From Pseudalkalibacillus sp. SCS-8 (lineage in GTDB: Bacteria > Bacillota > Bacilli > Bacillales > Fictibacillaceae): a stretch of 64,000 nt of DNA. The notes beneath the pieces were generated by a model, which had not been told where the DNA came from, ran no database searches, and saw nothing but the letters and a program-made list of their open reading frames with translations. The translations under genes were made by a program, and so were the position numbers. The stretch lies in contig NZ_CP143541.1 of assembly GCF_040126055.1 (NCBI RefSeq), forward strand, positions 2,108,001-2,172,000, given 5' to 3'. Shown here one piece after another: positions 55,469 through 64,000 of this stretch (position 1 is the stretch's first letter; every line of letters starts with the position of its first letter).

Positions 55469-58400
55469 TTGAGTTTCTTAACCAAATTCAGTCTAAAAAA
55501 CCCGATTGCCGTCATTATTTTCGGGGTTTTACTAGTTGTTGGCGGCTTATATTCGTTCAGTAATTTGAAGGTCGATCTGTTACCGGATATCGAATTTCCA
55601 CAAATGTCTGTACAAGTGGTCTATCCGGGTGCTTCCACCCAGGATGTGAATGAGAAAGTCACCGACAAACTCGAAGAGCAATTGAAAGCATTGAATGATG
55701 TTAAAAAGATGCAAAGTCAATCTTTCGAAAGCTTCTCTGTCATCAATCTGGAATTTCCTTTCTCCACGAACTTGGATGATGTAGAGCGTGAGATTGAAAG
55801 CTTAATTGAAGATGCTGATTTACCTGAAAACGCAAAACCTGAAGTGAACCGTTTTTCTTTCGGTGCCTTCCCAATTTATAACATCTCCTTATTCCCTGTT
55901 GGAGAGGATGAAAATTTCAAGGCTTTCGTCGAGAATGAACTCGTGCCAGAAATCAACAAGATCTCTGGAGTCAACAACATTTCTGTCGGGGGATTAGAAG
56001 ATGAATCCATCATCATCACCGTCGATAAAGAGAAAGCCAAACAATATGGATTGAACCTGAATCAGGTCAAAGATACAATCAACCAGCATTACATGTCCTT
56101 CCCTGCTGGTTCAATCGAACAGGAAATCATCTCTGTACCTGTTCGTGTAGAAGAGAAAATTGAAACAATCAAGGAATTGAAAGCATTGCAGGTCAACGCC
56201 GGCTCAACAGGCGAAGCTCCACAACAGCAAGGCCCACCATCTGGTACGGGTGATGCAGGACCTCCTTCCGGGGGGGAAGCGACACCGCCAACCGGAGCCA
56301 CTGAAGCAATCACGTTAGGTGATATTGCGAAGGTGGAAGAAACCTCTGAAAGCGATGAAATTACCCGTTACAACATGAAGGAAGCTTTATCTGCAGCGAT
56401 TACGAAAAAGCAAGGCGCGAACACCGTTGAAGTATCCGAAAAAATCATTTCCACATTAGAGAAGTATGACGACAAAGTCGATTATGCGATCGGTTTTGAT
56501 CAGGCTTCCGGTATTAAGCAATCTGTTGAGAAGCTCGTTAAAGAAGGCTTGTATGGTGCCCTTTTCGCTTCCTTAGCTGTTCTATTGTTCTTGAGGAACT
56601 TCCGGGCGACGATCATCGCCATCATTTCCATTCCGCTCTCTTTATTGATCGGTGCGATCTTCTTGGATCGCATGGATATTACGTTGAACATCATGACCCT
56701 TGGTGGGATGGCCGTTGCAGTCGGTCGAGTCGTCGATGACAGTATCGTCGTTATTGAAAACATATTCCGGCGACTACGAAAAAGTAACGGAACCGAGGAT
56801 CGCAACGAGCTTATTTTAAGCTCGACCAAAGAAATTCTGAAAGCGATCGTTTCCTCCACGTTGACAACGGTGGTTGTATTCCTACCTTTAGGCTTTGTCG
56901 GTGGTGTGACAGGAGAATTCTTCCTTCCGTTCGCTTTGACAATCGTGTATGCGTTACTCGCTTCATTGATTGTTGCGGTAACGATCGTACCAATCCTTGC
57001 AAAAGTATCCTTTAAAAATGTGAATAACGAAGAGAAAGTGACGTGGCTGCAAAAGGTTTATGTGAATTTGATCAAAAAATCATTGAACCATAAAGCGATC
57101 GTCATCATCCTTTCATTTGTATTATTGGGAGGATCCTTCTTCCTAACATCTCAGCTCGGCTTCGTCTTCTTACCGAATGAAGAACAAAAAACGTTGATTG
57201 CCTCAGTCGAAATGCCAGCATCAACGACCCTTGAAAACACGAATGAAGTGTCATTACAGGTTGAAGAATATTTCGAGGGACAAGAAGGAATCAAGGATGT
57301 AACTGCGGCTGTCGGCAGTCGTGACTTCCAGACCGGTCTGAAGCGCGAAAACGTGGCAAACTACTTCATCAACCTCGAAGAGTCTGCAGATGTCAGTGCA
57401 ATCATTGATACGTTGGAAGATGAGATGAAAAAGATCGTCATTGCTGAAAGCGACGAAGCAGTAGTGAGTGTCCAAGAGCTTCAATCTGGTGGACCTCCAA
57501 CGAACAATGAAGTGAACATTGATCTATACAGCAACGACCTTGATAAGTTGCAGGAAGCAGCTGCCGAGGTTGAAGCATATATGAAAAAGAACGATGATTT
57601 GGACTATGTAAGCAATAATTTCTCTGAAAAGCAGCCGCAATGGAAGGTTGAAATTAACCCGGAGGCTGCCTCAGAATACGGCGTATCCGGATTTATGATC
57701 CTCGGGATCATCAGCGAACAAACGAAGCCCGTGAAAGTCGGAGAACTCCCGATCGGGGAAGAACAACCTACAGTCACGCTTCAATACGATGAGAAGCTCA
57801 CGTCTCTCGATGAGCTTGAAGAGCTGCAAATTTTTACAAGTAAAGGGCCAGTTGCACTCTCCGAGCTTGCAGAAGTGAAACAGGTTGAAGATGTCTCTTC
57901 GATTCAAAAGCTTGATGGCAAAGTGTTTGCTCGGGTATCAGCTCAAATCTTAGGACAGAACATCCAAAAGGTATCGAACGACGTCATCACTGGTGTGAAG
58001 TCTGATGTAGAGCTACCTGAAGGCGTTTCCCTTGAGGGTGGCGGCGGAAGTGATGAAACGGAAGAGACCTTCCAACAGCTTGGACTCGCAATGCTGGTTG
58101 CGATTGGTCTTGTCTATCTTACGATGCTGATTACATTCGGAAAAGCACGTATCCCGTTCATCATCCTATCTTCCTTGATCTTTGTTCCAATCGGTTCAAT
58201 CGGAGGACTATGGTTGGCGGGTGAACCACTCTCCATCAGTGCGATGATTGGTGTGTTGATGTTGATTGGAATCGTTACGACCAACGCAATCGTACTTGTG
58301 GATCGAATCGGACAGAACCGATTTGAAAAAGGCATGGCAATTCGCGAAGCTCTATTGGAAGCTGGTAAAACACGCTTGCGTCCAATCTTGATGACGGCTT

Positions 58401-58597
58401 TCGCAACGATTGCAGCATTATTACCATTAGCCTTTACAACCTCTACTGGAACGTTGATTTCAAAGGGGCATGCGATCGTCGTTATTGGTGGCTTAACGAC
58501 CTCGACATTCCTCACCTTGATCATTGTCCCAGTGATCTATGAGCTCTTCTTCTTCAAGCAAGCTCGTAAAGAACGGAAACAAGCAATGGATGCATAA
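55469..58597 (+). CDS. swrC: RND-family efflux pump SwrC/AcrB-like
   Basis: A 1042-residue RND transporter with 12 membrane segments in the usual two halves (first TM about 10-30, then 340-500; then 540 and 870-1030). Proton-relay Asp pair in GRVVDDSIVVIEN. In B. subtilis SwrC confers surfactin resistance. A Pro/Gly-rich insert (QQQGPPSGTGDAGPPSGG, residues about 247-281) lies in the first external loop. TTG 55469 after AAGGGGGCG is the start. PadR-controlled by inference. Confidence 0.9.
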   Translation: MSFLTKFSLKNPIAVIIFGVLLVVGGLYSFSNLKVDLLPDIEFPQMSVQVVYPGASTQDVNEKVTDKLEEQLKALNDVKKMQSQSFESFSVINLEFPFSTNLDDVEREIESLIEDADLPENAKPEVNRFSFGAFPIYNISLFPVGEDENFKAFVENELVPEINKISGVNNISVGGLEDESIIITVDKEKAKQYGLNLNQVKDTINQHYMSFPAGSIEQEIISVPVRVEEKIETIKELKALQVNAGSTGEAPQQQGPPSGTGDAGPPSGGEATPPTGATEAITLGDIAKVEETSESDEITRYNMKEALSAAITKKQGANTVEVSEKIISTLEKYDDKVDYAIGFDQASGIKQSVEKLVKEGLYGALFASLAVLLFLRNFRATIIAIISIPLSLLIGAIFLDRMDITLNIMTLGGMAVAVGRVVDDSIVVIENIFRRLRKSNGTEDRNELILSSTKEILKAIVSSTLTTVVVFLPLGFVGGVTGEFFLPFALTIVYALLASLIVAVTIVPILAKVSFKNVNNEEKVTWLQKVYVNLIKKSLNHKAIVIILSFVLLGGSFFLTSQLGFVFLPNEEQKTLIASVEMPASTTLENTNEVSLQVEEYFEGQEGIKDVTAAVGSRDFQTGLKRENVANYFINLEESADVSAIIDTLEDEMKKIVIAESDEAVVSVQELQSGGPPTNNEVNIDLYSNDLDKLQEAAAEVEAYMKKNDDLDYVSNNFSEKQPQWKVEINPEAASEYGVSGFMILGIISEQTKPVKVGELPIGEEQPTVTLQYDEKLTSLDELEELQIFTSKGPVALSELAEVKQVEDVSSIQKLDGKVFARVSAQILGQNIQKVSNDVITGVKSDVELPEGVSLEGGGGSDETEETFQQLGLAMLVAIGLVYLTMLITFGKARIPFIILSSLIFVPIGSIGGLWLAGEPLSISAMIGVLMLIGIVTTNAIVLVDRIGQNRFEKGMAIREALLEAGKTRLRPILMTAFATIAALLPLAFTTSTGTLISKGHAIVVIGGLTTSTFLTLIIVPVIYELFFFKQARKERKQAMDA

Positions 58598-58608
58598 TTA
58601 AAAAGAAG

Positions 58609-58648
58609 AAGCTGATCCCGCTTTGAAAAGCGATGGGTCAGCTTTTTT
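58609..58648 (+). terminator. intrinsic terminator after swrC
   Basis: Long stem AAGCTGATCCCGCTTT / AGCGATGGGTCAGCTT with few mismatches, then TTTTCG. Confidence 0.9.
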
Positions 58649-58727
58649 CGTGTAATCTTTTTGTGGGTGTAGGATGAAGGACATTTCCACTGCCTACGCT
58701 GTTTTATCCTTCATCACCCGAATCACA

Positions 58728-58760
58728 AGAAAGGAGTGCCGACTCGGCACTCCTTCTTTA
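58728..58760 (-). terminator. intrinsic terminator after the FAD oxidoreductase
   Basis: Perfect stem AAGGAGTGCC/GGCACTCCTT with a 5-nt loop, then TCTTGTG on the minus strand. Confidence 0.8.
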
Positions 58761-59849
58761 TCATTTAAACGTCGACATGAACTTTTGGTCGATCTTATTC
58801 TTCAGCTTCCAGGCGAGCTTCCCGGACGTACAAAGTCCACCGTAGCGAAGGTAGCCGTGACGGGCACCAGTTGAAAGAATCGTCAAATACCGCTTTTGCG
58901 GCTTGAAGTGATAACCTTCTCCAGATCCTAAGAAACCGGAAAGATTATCCCACAAAACCTCCCCTTGGCGGACCGCCATGACGCCATTCCTTGGAATATC
59001 CGGGTACTCCCTCACTGTCACACCATTTCCTGAGCCGAAAATAAACGGATACTCCTTTACTTGTAGTGTATCCTCGACAAGGAGGTAGCCCTCTTCATCA
59101 ATGGGAAGCTTTGAGCTTTTATACAATTTAGGCGCTTCAGATCCGGTCATCCATAACAACGAATCGTACCGGAACGTTTCCTCGCCCACGGTCACTTTAC
59201 CATCACGAACATCACTGATCCGTTCATTTTCATGAAGCTCGACACCCGCTTGAAGCAGCTTCTCTTTCAGTTGTTTCTGACAGCTGCTCTCTTTTGATTC
59301 GCCGTAAATGGGTGAAGCACTGATCAATCTTACATGGCCATCATCACTGTGCTTCTTTTTCCAGGCCTTGATGGAGAAACTGAGCTCAATGCCTGCTGCA
59401 CCTCCGCCGACGATGACCACCTCACCACGTTTACTCGAATCCTTGCCAAGCGCCTTGATCTGCTCTTTTCGATTCAAGTGGAAAATACGATCCGAGTCCG
59501 GTAATTCAGCGATCCCTTTCCGCCTTGTTCCGATATCGAATGAGAGGACATCAAAGGAAAGGATGTCCCCTTTTTCAGTGAGGACCATCTTCTGTTTCGC
59601 ATCGACACTCATCGCCGTTCCTTTAAAGAATTGGACACCAGACCGTTGACATAACTCCTCTAGATCAATTTCCAGCTCCTCGAGGGAATAGATGCCTTCC
59701 ACGTAACCCGAAAACATCCCGGAATAATAATAGGTCGATGTTGGATTCAAAAGTGTCACTTCACAATCAGGAAGCTTGTTTTCTTTCATATTTTTCAATA
59801 AAGAAAGGTGGGCATGGCCACCTCCGATAAGCAATACATTCTTTGACAT
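58761..59849 (-). CDS. NAD(P)/FAD-dependent oxidoreductase
   Basis: A 362-residue pyridine-nucleotide-disulfide-type flavoprotein. FAD motif LLIGGGHAHLSLLKNM at the N-terminus; NAD(P) motif VVIVGGGAAGIELSFSI at about 144-160; second FAD motif IFGSGNGV. The GGGHAH start and YYSGMFSGY segment are like the oxidoreductase domain fused to SelD in some bacteria and NDH-2-like enzymes. No redox CxxxxC pair seen, so not a disulfide reductase. Substrate unknown. Confidence 0.83.
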   Translation of the reverse strand: MSKNVLLIGGGHAHLSLLKNMKENKLPDCEVTLLNPTSTYYYSGMFSGYVEGIYSLEELEIDLEELCQRSGVQFFKGTAMSVDAKQKMVLTEKGDILSFDVLSFDIGTRRKGIAELPDSDRIFHLNRKEQIKALGKDSSKRGEVVIVGGGAAGIELSFSIKAWKKKHSDDGHVRLISASPIYGESKESSCQKQLKEKLLQAGVELHENERISDVRDGKVTVGEETFRYDSLLWMTGSEAPKLYKSSKLPIDEEGYLLVEDTLQVKEYPFIFGSGNGVTVREYPDIPRNGVMAVRQGEVLWDNLSGFLGSGEGYHFKPQKRYLTILSTGARHGYLRYGGLCTSGKLAWKLKNKIDQKFMSTFK

Positions 59850-59871
59850 GTAATCTCCTCAGCTTTATCTC

Positions 59872-60534
59872 TTACTCGAATAGCTCGGTCAGGTCACTGA
59901 CGACATAATCAGGTGTGACCCCGAGTTCATCCATTATACCACCTGATCGGTTCACCCATGCAACTTGGAAACCGAACGTCTTCGCACCGGCAATATCCCA
60001 CGTGTTCGAGGACAAGAACAGAACTTCATCTCTCTCCACACCAAGCTGCTCTAACGCATACAGATAGGAGGATGGATGCGGTTTGAATTGTTTGATTCCA
60101 TTTACGGAGATCAGCTGATCGAAATAACCTTGATAATTATGGTGCTCAATCAAGGGATGCAGCATTTCTTCCGATCCATTTGAAAATACAGCCAGTTGAT
60201 AACCCTCGAGCTGCGAGAGGACCCCTTCCACTTCTTTATAAGGATCTAATTTTTTATAGGATTCCAACAGCTTTTTTTCTTTATCCGGTGTCAACTCTAC
60301 GTCTTCTGCCATACATGCGTAGCGTAATGCATCTTTCGTAATTTCCCAGAAAGGTCGATAATTCCCCATCAAACCTCTCAGGAACGAATATTCGAGCTGC
60401 TTCTTCCGCCAGATTTGACTGATCGTCTCTCCTTTTTCAGGAAATTGCCGTTCACACTCCTCAATAACCGAATGGACATCAAACAAGGTACCGTATACAT
60501 CGAAAACAATCGCTTTCACGTTATTGTCTGTCAT
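59872..60534 (-). CDS. haloacid dehalogenase type II family hydrolase
   Basis: A 220-residue HAD protein. Motif I FDVYGTLFDVHS with nucleophile Asp; motif II VFSNGSEEML; motif III Lys in KQFKPHPSSY; motif IV SSNTWDIAGAKTFG. By family a 2-haloacid dehalogenase; also possible is a phosphatase. It lies 22 bases before the FAD oxidoreductase and may be co-transcribed with it. Confidence 0.85.
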   Translation of the reverse strand: MTDNNVKAIVFDVYGTLFDVHSVIEECERQFPEKGETISQIWRKKQLEYSFLRGLMGNYRPFWEITKDALRYACMAEDVELTPDKEKKLLESYKKLDPYKEVEGVLSQLEGYQLAVFSNGSEEMLHPLIEHHNYQGYFDQLISVNGIKQFKPHPSSYLYALEQLGVERDEVLFLSSNTWDIAGAKTFGFQVAWVNRSGGIMDELGVTPDYVVSDLTELFE

Positions 60535-60564
60535 AAGTATGGATCAGCTCTCCTTTCACATTCG

Positions 60565-61227
60565 TTATTCTTGGTCTGCTCGCATGGCAAGCATCGTAAA
60601 CAGTTTTTTACGGAACAAAATCGGAATCGAGGTCAGGATGATCAAACTGATAATTGAGAAAAGCAATAGTTCATTTCCACCCGAGTAGGAGCTGCTTCCG
60701 ATCCCGCAGTAAATCGCGGATCCTGGTATCACCCCGAGTATCGTCGCAAATAAATAATCCCGGAAACGGATATTGGAGACGGCGCTCAAATACGTTATGA
60801 AATCAAAATGTAAAAATGGTATCAACCTTAATATCAATAGAATGATGAAGCCTTTTTCATCAATCTGTTTCCTCAATCCATCGTATTTCTTCTTGGATGG
60901 AATTTTACCGAACGAAATGCCAAGCTTACGGACGGCTAAAAATGAGAGAACCGCTCCTAAAGTCGTTCCGATTACCGTCAATAGGACACCGAACCAGAAG
61001 CCGAATGCGAGCCCGCCAACGACTCCCAATAACGATGAGGGAAATAGAATGAAAGGTCTGAACGCAAAAATGACCAAATATACGCCAGGGGCAATCCACC
61101 CGAACGACATGACCCAATTCCGGATCTCTTCAGGTGGTATGTCCAGGAATGTTCGATTCAACCAGACGAACAACGCAATAATAAGGATGACGATACTGAT
61201 CTTCTTGATCCATTTTCGTTTTCCCAT
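60565..61227 (-). CDS. TVP38/TMEM64 (DedA-like) membrane protein
   Basis: A 220-residue membrane protein with about five or six hydrophobic segments. SNARE-assoc-type signature: FGFWFGVLLTVIGTTLGAVLSFLAVR and ILLILRLIPFLHFDFITYLSAVSNI. Family members are thought to move lipids across the membrane. 30 bases upstream of the HAD gene. Confidence 0.88.
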   Translation of the reverse strand: MGKRKWIKKISIVILIIALFVWLNRTFLDIPPEEIRNWVMSFGWIAPGVYLVIFAFRPFILFPSSLLGVVGGLAFGFWFGVLLTVIGTTLGAVLSFLAVRKLGISFGKIPSKKKYDGLRKQIDEKGFIILLILRLIPFLHFDFITYLSAVSNIRFRDYLFATILGVIPGSAIYCGIGSSSYSGGNELLLFSIISLIILTSIPILFRKKLFTMLAMRADQE

Positions 61228-61365
61228 GCTCTAACCTCTTTTTCTCCACATATATCAGGTACAATTCGCTTCTTGCCTTATCTTTCCCTTTTTAACATCT
61301 CAACTAAACGTTAATGTCCGCCGTGAGCGCTTTACCGAATAAAAACATCAAAGAATAAAAGAAAA

Positions 61366-61396
61366 TAAAAAAAGACCCCCACATGTATGTGGAGGA
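61366..61396 (-). terminator. second terminator after the ECF sigma gene
   Basis: Stem CCTCCACAT/ATGTGGGGG on the minus strand, then TCTTTTTTTATTTT. Confidence 0.8.
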
Positions 61397-61437
61397 ACCC
61401 GAAACTTATGAACACAACCCCCTTAAAAGTTATTTTG

Positions 61438-61483
61438 AAAGGACACTTCTGATGTGGATCCCCTGCATCTTAAGTGTCCTTTT
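61438..61483 (-). terminator. first terminator after the ECF sigma gene
   Basis: Stem GGACACTT/AAGTGTCC with a 25-nt loop, then TTTC on the minus strand, directly after the sigma gene stop. Confidence 0.65.
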
Positions 61484-61488
61484 TGTAT

Positions 61489-62022
61489 TCAGGCAGTCAT
61501 GTCAAATTTTAATTCGTTCTTGATCTGCTTGCGCGCACGGTACAGTCTTGATTTGACCGTACCGAGCGGAAGCTGTAAACGTGAGGCGATTTCCTCTTCC
61601 TTCATTCCTTCATTATATTTCAACAGAAACGCATTGCGAAGCTCAGGTTTCAACTGAAGGACCTCTTGCGTGATTTCCTGCTTCAGCCACAAATGCTCGA
61701 TCGTCTGCTCGACGTTATCAACAGCCCTCGATCGTTCGGTGAAAAGGATATCCTCTACAGGAGTCATGCCTGACCTTTTCTCTTTCCGAATGAAGTCGAT
61801 GGCCGTGCGTGAGGCAATCGTCGAGAGCCAGGCTCCGATTTTCTCCAAATCCAGGATCGACTCAATCTTTTTATAGGCTTTGATGAATGTTTCCTGCACG
61901 ATATCCTCTGCGAGATACGCATCCTTCGTAATCATGATCGCAACCTTATAAACCCGTTCTGCGAATGTCTCATAGATAAAGCTGAAATCGACTTCGCTTG
62001 CTTTCATTAAAGATGTCGCCAC
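61489..62022 (-). CDS. ECF-type RNA polymerase sigma factor
   Basis: A 177-residue group 4 sigma factor. Region 2 about 13-80 (AYLAEDIVQETFIKAYKKI, with the aspartates of region 2.2); region 4 about 120-172 (RNAFLLKYNEGMKEEEIASR, GTVKSRLYRARKQIK). No anti-sigma gene follows: two terminators come next. Its GTG start is 16 bases after the ABC permease stop, so it is probably in that operon. What it responds to is unknown. Confidence 0.9.
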   Translation of the reverse strand: MATSLMKASEVDFSFIYETFAERVYKVAIMITKDAYLAEDIVQETFIKAYKKIESILDLEKIGAWLSTIASRTAIDFIRKEKRSGMTPVEDILFTERSRAVDNVEQTIEHLWLKQEITQEVLQLKPELRNAFLLKYNEGMKEEEIASRLQLPLGTVKSRLYRARKQIKNELKFDMTA

Positions 62023-62038
62023 ATTGGTTCACCTCCGT

Positions 62039-64000
62039 TTATTCAAAATGTTTTTTTATAAAGTCCGGTACATTGTATTCGTTGAAGCTACGGATATCAC
62101 GGTGCTTGGAATCTTTGTACTTGAAAATAACCACGTAAGGATTCATCGGGTCTTGCCACATGACAGTATCCATGGTTTGTTGCAATTCGGCTTTGGAGGT
62201 GATCTTCATTCCCCCATCTCGTTTTAGCAATTCTTCAAAAGAGATTTGATGGAAATCATATGGATCTCGGTTTTTCTTAGTCGGTAACACAATCGCATAA
62301 TCGATATCTTCAACTGTGGTCCTTGCTTGCTTCAACAGTCCTTCTTTTTCAAGCCACGTTTCAAAATTGGTGAATGATTTACTGAACGTGGTATGGAGAC
62401 CTTCACGATCCCCAGACAAACTGATTTGGATGTTTGATTCGAGTCCCCTATGAAGATAGTCTGTGTACGGCTGGTTTTTGATGTCTTCCTTCAAGGCCTG
62501 AATAGCTTCCTCAATCTTTTCCGGTTCTTGGATGATGATTCCTTGATTTTGTTTTGTAAGTGGCTTATCAGGATGAACCGTAATCCTTGTCACATCTGTT
62601 GTATTCACCGAAAGAACCGGCTCGGTGTACGCCTTATACTCCATCGATTCATAAATCGGCTTTAAATAAGGCTGGAATTCGTCTGTCGGCGGAACATGAT
62701 ATTCCCGGATGATTTTATCCCCATTCTTCAATTCATAGGCGAGGAATACAGTCTGATGGCTTATGTGATTTCGGTATCGGAAAAGATCATCCAAATCATC
62801 TTTGTTCTCTATAATTTGCTGATGCAGCTTCCGCACAGCTTGGATATTTTCTTCTGTCTCCAAGTAAGGTTTCTCCACGGATTCAAATTCTGCATCGTCC
62901 TGGTTTGTGTACGCGTAAGCATGCTGCCCGAAATAGATGCGGTCGATTTTATTCGCTGCAGGAACATGATTTTCAAATCCAGTTACGTCGAATTGCAAAA
63001 TGAGAATTGCCAATCCAGCGACGAGGACATAAATGACATAACCTTTCAATTGGTTGAAGACCCGCCATGTTTTGTGAAGGATCATTTCAGCAACTAAGTA
63101 TCCTGCAATAGAACCGAGGCCATAACCGACAAGGATCCATATGATACTATGCTGTGTTTCACCGAAATACACGCCACCAACGAGCATCGTACAGAAGGTC
63201 ACCCCGTACTTAAAGACGGGTTTCATCTGTTGAAAAACGAGCGCTTGTGCTACACCTTCGACTTTCCGTCTCTTATAAATGAGCATCCCTACTACATAAA
63301 ACAGGATACCTGCTAATAAATAGATCAAGCCTTGCGTCAAACCGATCTCTGAATTTGAGTTTTGAATCATCGGTGCGGCAGTTATCGGTGAAAAACGTTC
63401 CAAACGCATATTGAAATAATAATCCGGTTCAAATCCGAACAAAAAGTATTGGGCGTTCAAGTAAAACAATGCTGTTATACCTGCTGGAAACAAGAGTAAG
63501 ATGTACGTCAAAACGCCTTGGACCGCCGTAATTCCAGTCAGCGTACCAATGAATACGCACGCCGCATAGATGACGAACAGATTAGAAAACGTGAGACCAG
63601 CCCATTCCAACACATCCATCTTCGTATAGAGCTGACCCATCTCCAGCGGTCCTTGCAACACAAACAACATGATTGCGGTAATCAGGACGGGAATAAGTAA
63701 ATACACGATTCCGATGATGAAATATTGCGTGTAAATCTGAGTGCGGCTGATCGGCAGACTATGTATGAAATCTGACGCACTTTTCATCTGCAAATACCGG
63801 TATAGGAACATTCCGAGGAGCACCGGGATGAGGAAAAGTAAAATCAATTGCAGCTCAAAATTGATGGTGAACACGTTTTTTTGTGTGTAGTACCAATGGT
63901 TGTATTCTTGCTGATTGCTCCAGATCATGATCAATTGGAGTGGCAGGATCAAAAGCAGGCCAACCAGATAGACGATGCTCACCCACCCGACATTCCGGAA
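62039..64000 (-). CDS. ABC-2 type transporter permease with large C-terminal domain (partial, cut by right edge)
   Basis: The frame is open from 62039 to the right edge, so the true start is outside. Six or seven membrane segments in the first 330 visible residues (LLILPLQLIMIWS, FLIPVLLGMFLYRYL, then the typical LPISRTQIYTQYF membrane-insertion helix), the last VLVAGLAILILQF. The C-terminal 310 residues are soluble and probably external. Multi-drug or peptide-type ABC exporter permease; the ATPase gene is expected outside the window. Confidence 0.82.
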   Translation of the reverse strand, partial: FRNVGWVSIVYLVGLLLILPLQLIMIWSNQQEYNHWYYTQKNVFTINFELQLILLFLIPVLLGMFLYRYLQMKSASDFIHSLPISRTQIYTQYFIIGIVYLLIPVLITAIMLFVLQGPLEMGQLYTKMDVLEWAGLTFSNLFVIYAACVFIGTLTGITAVQGVLTYILLLFPAGITALFYLNAQYFLFGFEPDYYFNMRLERFSPITAAPMIQNSNSEIGLTQGLIYLLAGILFYVVGMLIYKRRKVEGVAQALVFQQMKPVFKYGVTFCTMLVGGVYFGETQHSIIWILVGYGLGSIAGYLVAEMILHKTWRVFNQLKGYVIYVLVAGLAILILQFDVTGFENHVPAANKIDRIYFGQHAYAYTNQDDAEFESVEKPYLETEENIQAVRKLHQQIIENKDDLDDLFRYRNHISHQTVFLAYELKNGDKIIREYHVPPTDEFQPYLKPIYESMEYKAYTEPVLSVNTTDVTRITVHPDKPLTKQNQGIIIQEPEKIEEAIQALKEDIKNQPYTDYLHRGLESNIQISLSGDREGLHTTFSKSFTNFETWLEKEGLLKQARTTVEDIDYAIVLPTKKNRDPYDFHQISFEELLKRDGGMKITSKAELQQTMDTVMWQDPMNPYVVIFKYKDSKHRDIRSFNEYNVPDFIKKHFE

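Overview
This window is chromosomal DNA from an endospore-forming Bacillaceae bacterium (Firmicutes, moderately low GC). The evidence is a nearly complete set of sporulation loci: spoIIAA-spoIIAB-sigF, dacF, spoVAA-F, spmA-spmB, dacB, spoIIM, mciZ and a ger receptor operon. They lie in the order known from the Bacillus subtilis res/rib/spoVA/spoIIA/fur region. No rRNA, tRNA, insertion sequence or CRISPR array was seen. The genus cannot be fixed from the sequence alone.

Layout. Positions 1-2.8 kb are accessory: an AT-rich Mrr-type restriction endonuclease cut by the left edge, a frameshifted VOC/glyoxalase gene and a flavin amine oxidase. From 2.8-13 kb there is a PHP phosphatase, then resE-resD-resC-resB-resA (redox two-component system and cytochrome c maturation), rluB, spmB-spmA-dacB. 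From 13-18 kb come a type III polyketide synthase with its methyltransferase (bpsA-bpsB), a tiny YjcZ-like protein, scpA-scpB with a small coupled gene, ypuF and ribT. From 18-25 kb are the riboflavin operon ribD-E-BA-H behind an FMN riboswitch, then ppiB and lysA behind a lysine riboswitch. From 25-33 kb are spoVA, spoIIA and dacF. From 33-42 kb are the nucleoside operon deoB-punA-punA2-pdp, xerD, yqzK, fur, spoIIM, an endonuclease Q homologue, nudF and an easily missed mciZ. From 42.8-50.5 kb are an aldo/keto reductase and a ketone-body/acetoacetate cluster (two thiolases, CoA-transferase A and B, AtoE-type transporter, divergent HMG-CoA lyase) with a strong cre site. From 50.6-54.8 kb is a germinant receptor operon A-C-D-B. 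From 54.8-64 kb are padR, a swrC-like RND pump, an FAD oxidoreductase, a HAD hydrolase, a TVP38 membrane protein, an ECF sigma factor and an ABC-2 permease cut by the right edge.

How it works together. Most of the region serves sporulation and germination, and sporulation sigma-factor promoters can be proposed: SigH for spoIIA, SigE for dacB, spoIIM and mciZ, SigG for spoVA and ger. Metabolic regulation can also be read directly: FMN and lysine riboswitches, two PerR-type boxes before fur, a cre site in the acetoacetate cluster, and a PadR-type palindrome at the swrC promoter.

The least explained features are three intergenic tandem arrays with unrelated units and nearly fixed periods: 20 bp at 22361-22480, about 21 bp at 32961-33080, and exactly 52 bp at 42211-42715. 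Each lies between an intrinsic terminator and the next transcription unit. Other leads are the tandem purine nucleoside phosphorylase pair whose second copy carries MTAP-like base-binding residues, and the Mrr enzyme with an added MerR-like N-terminus.
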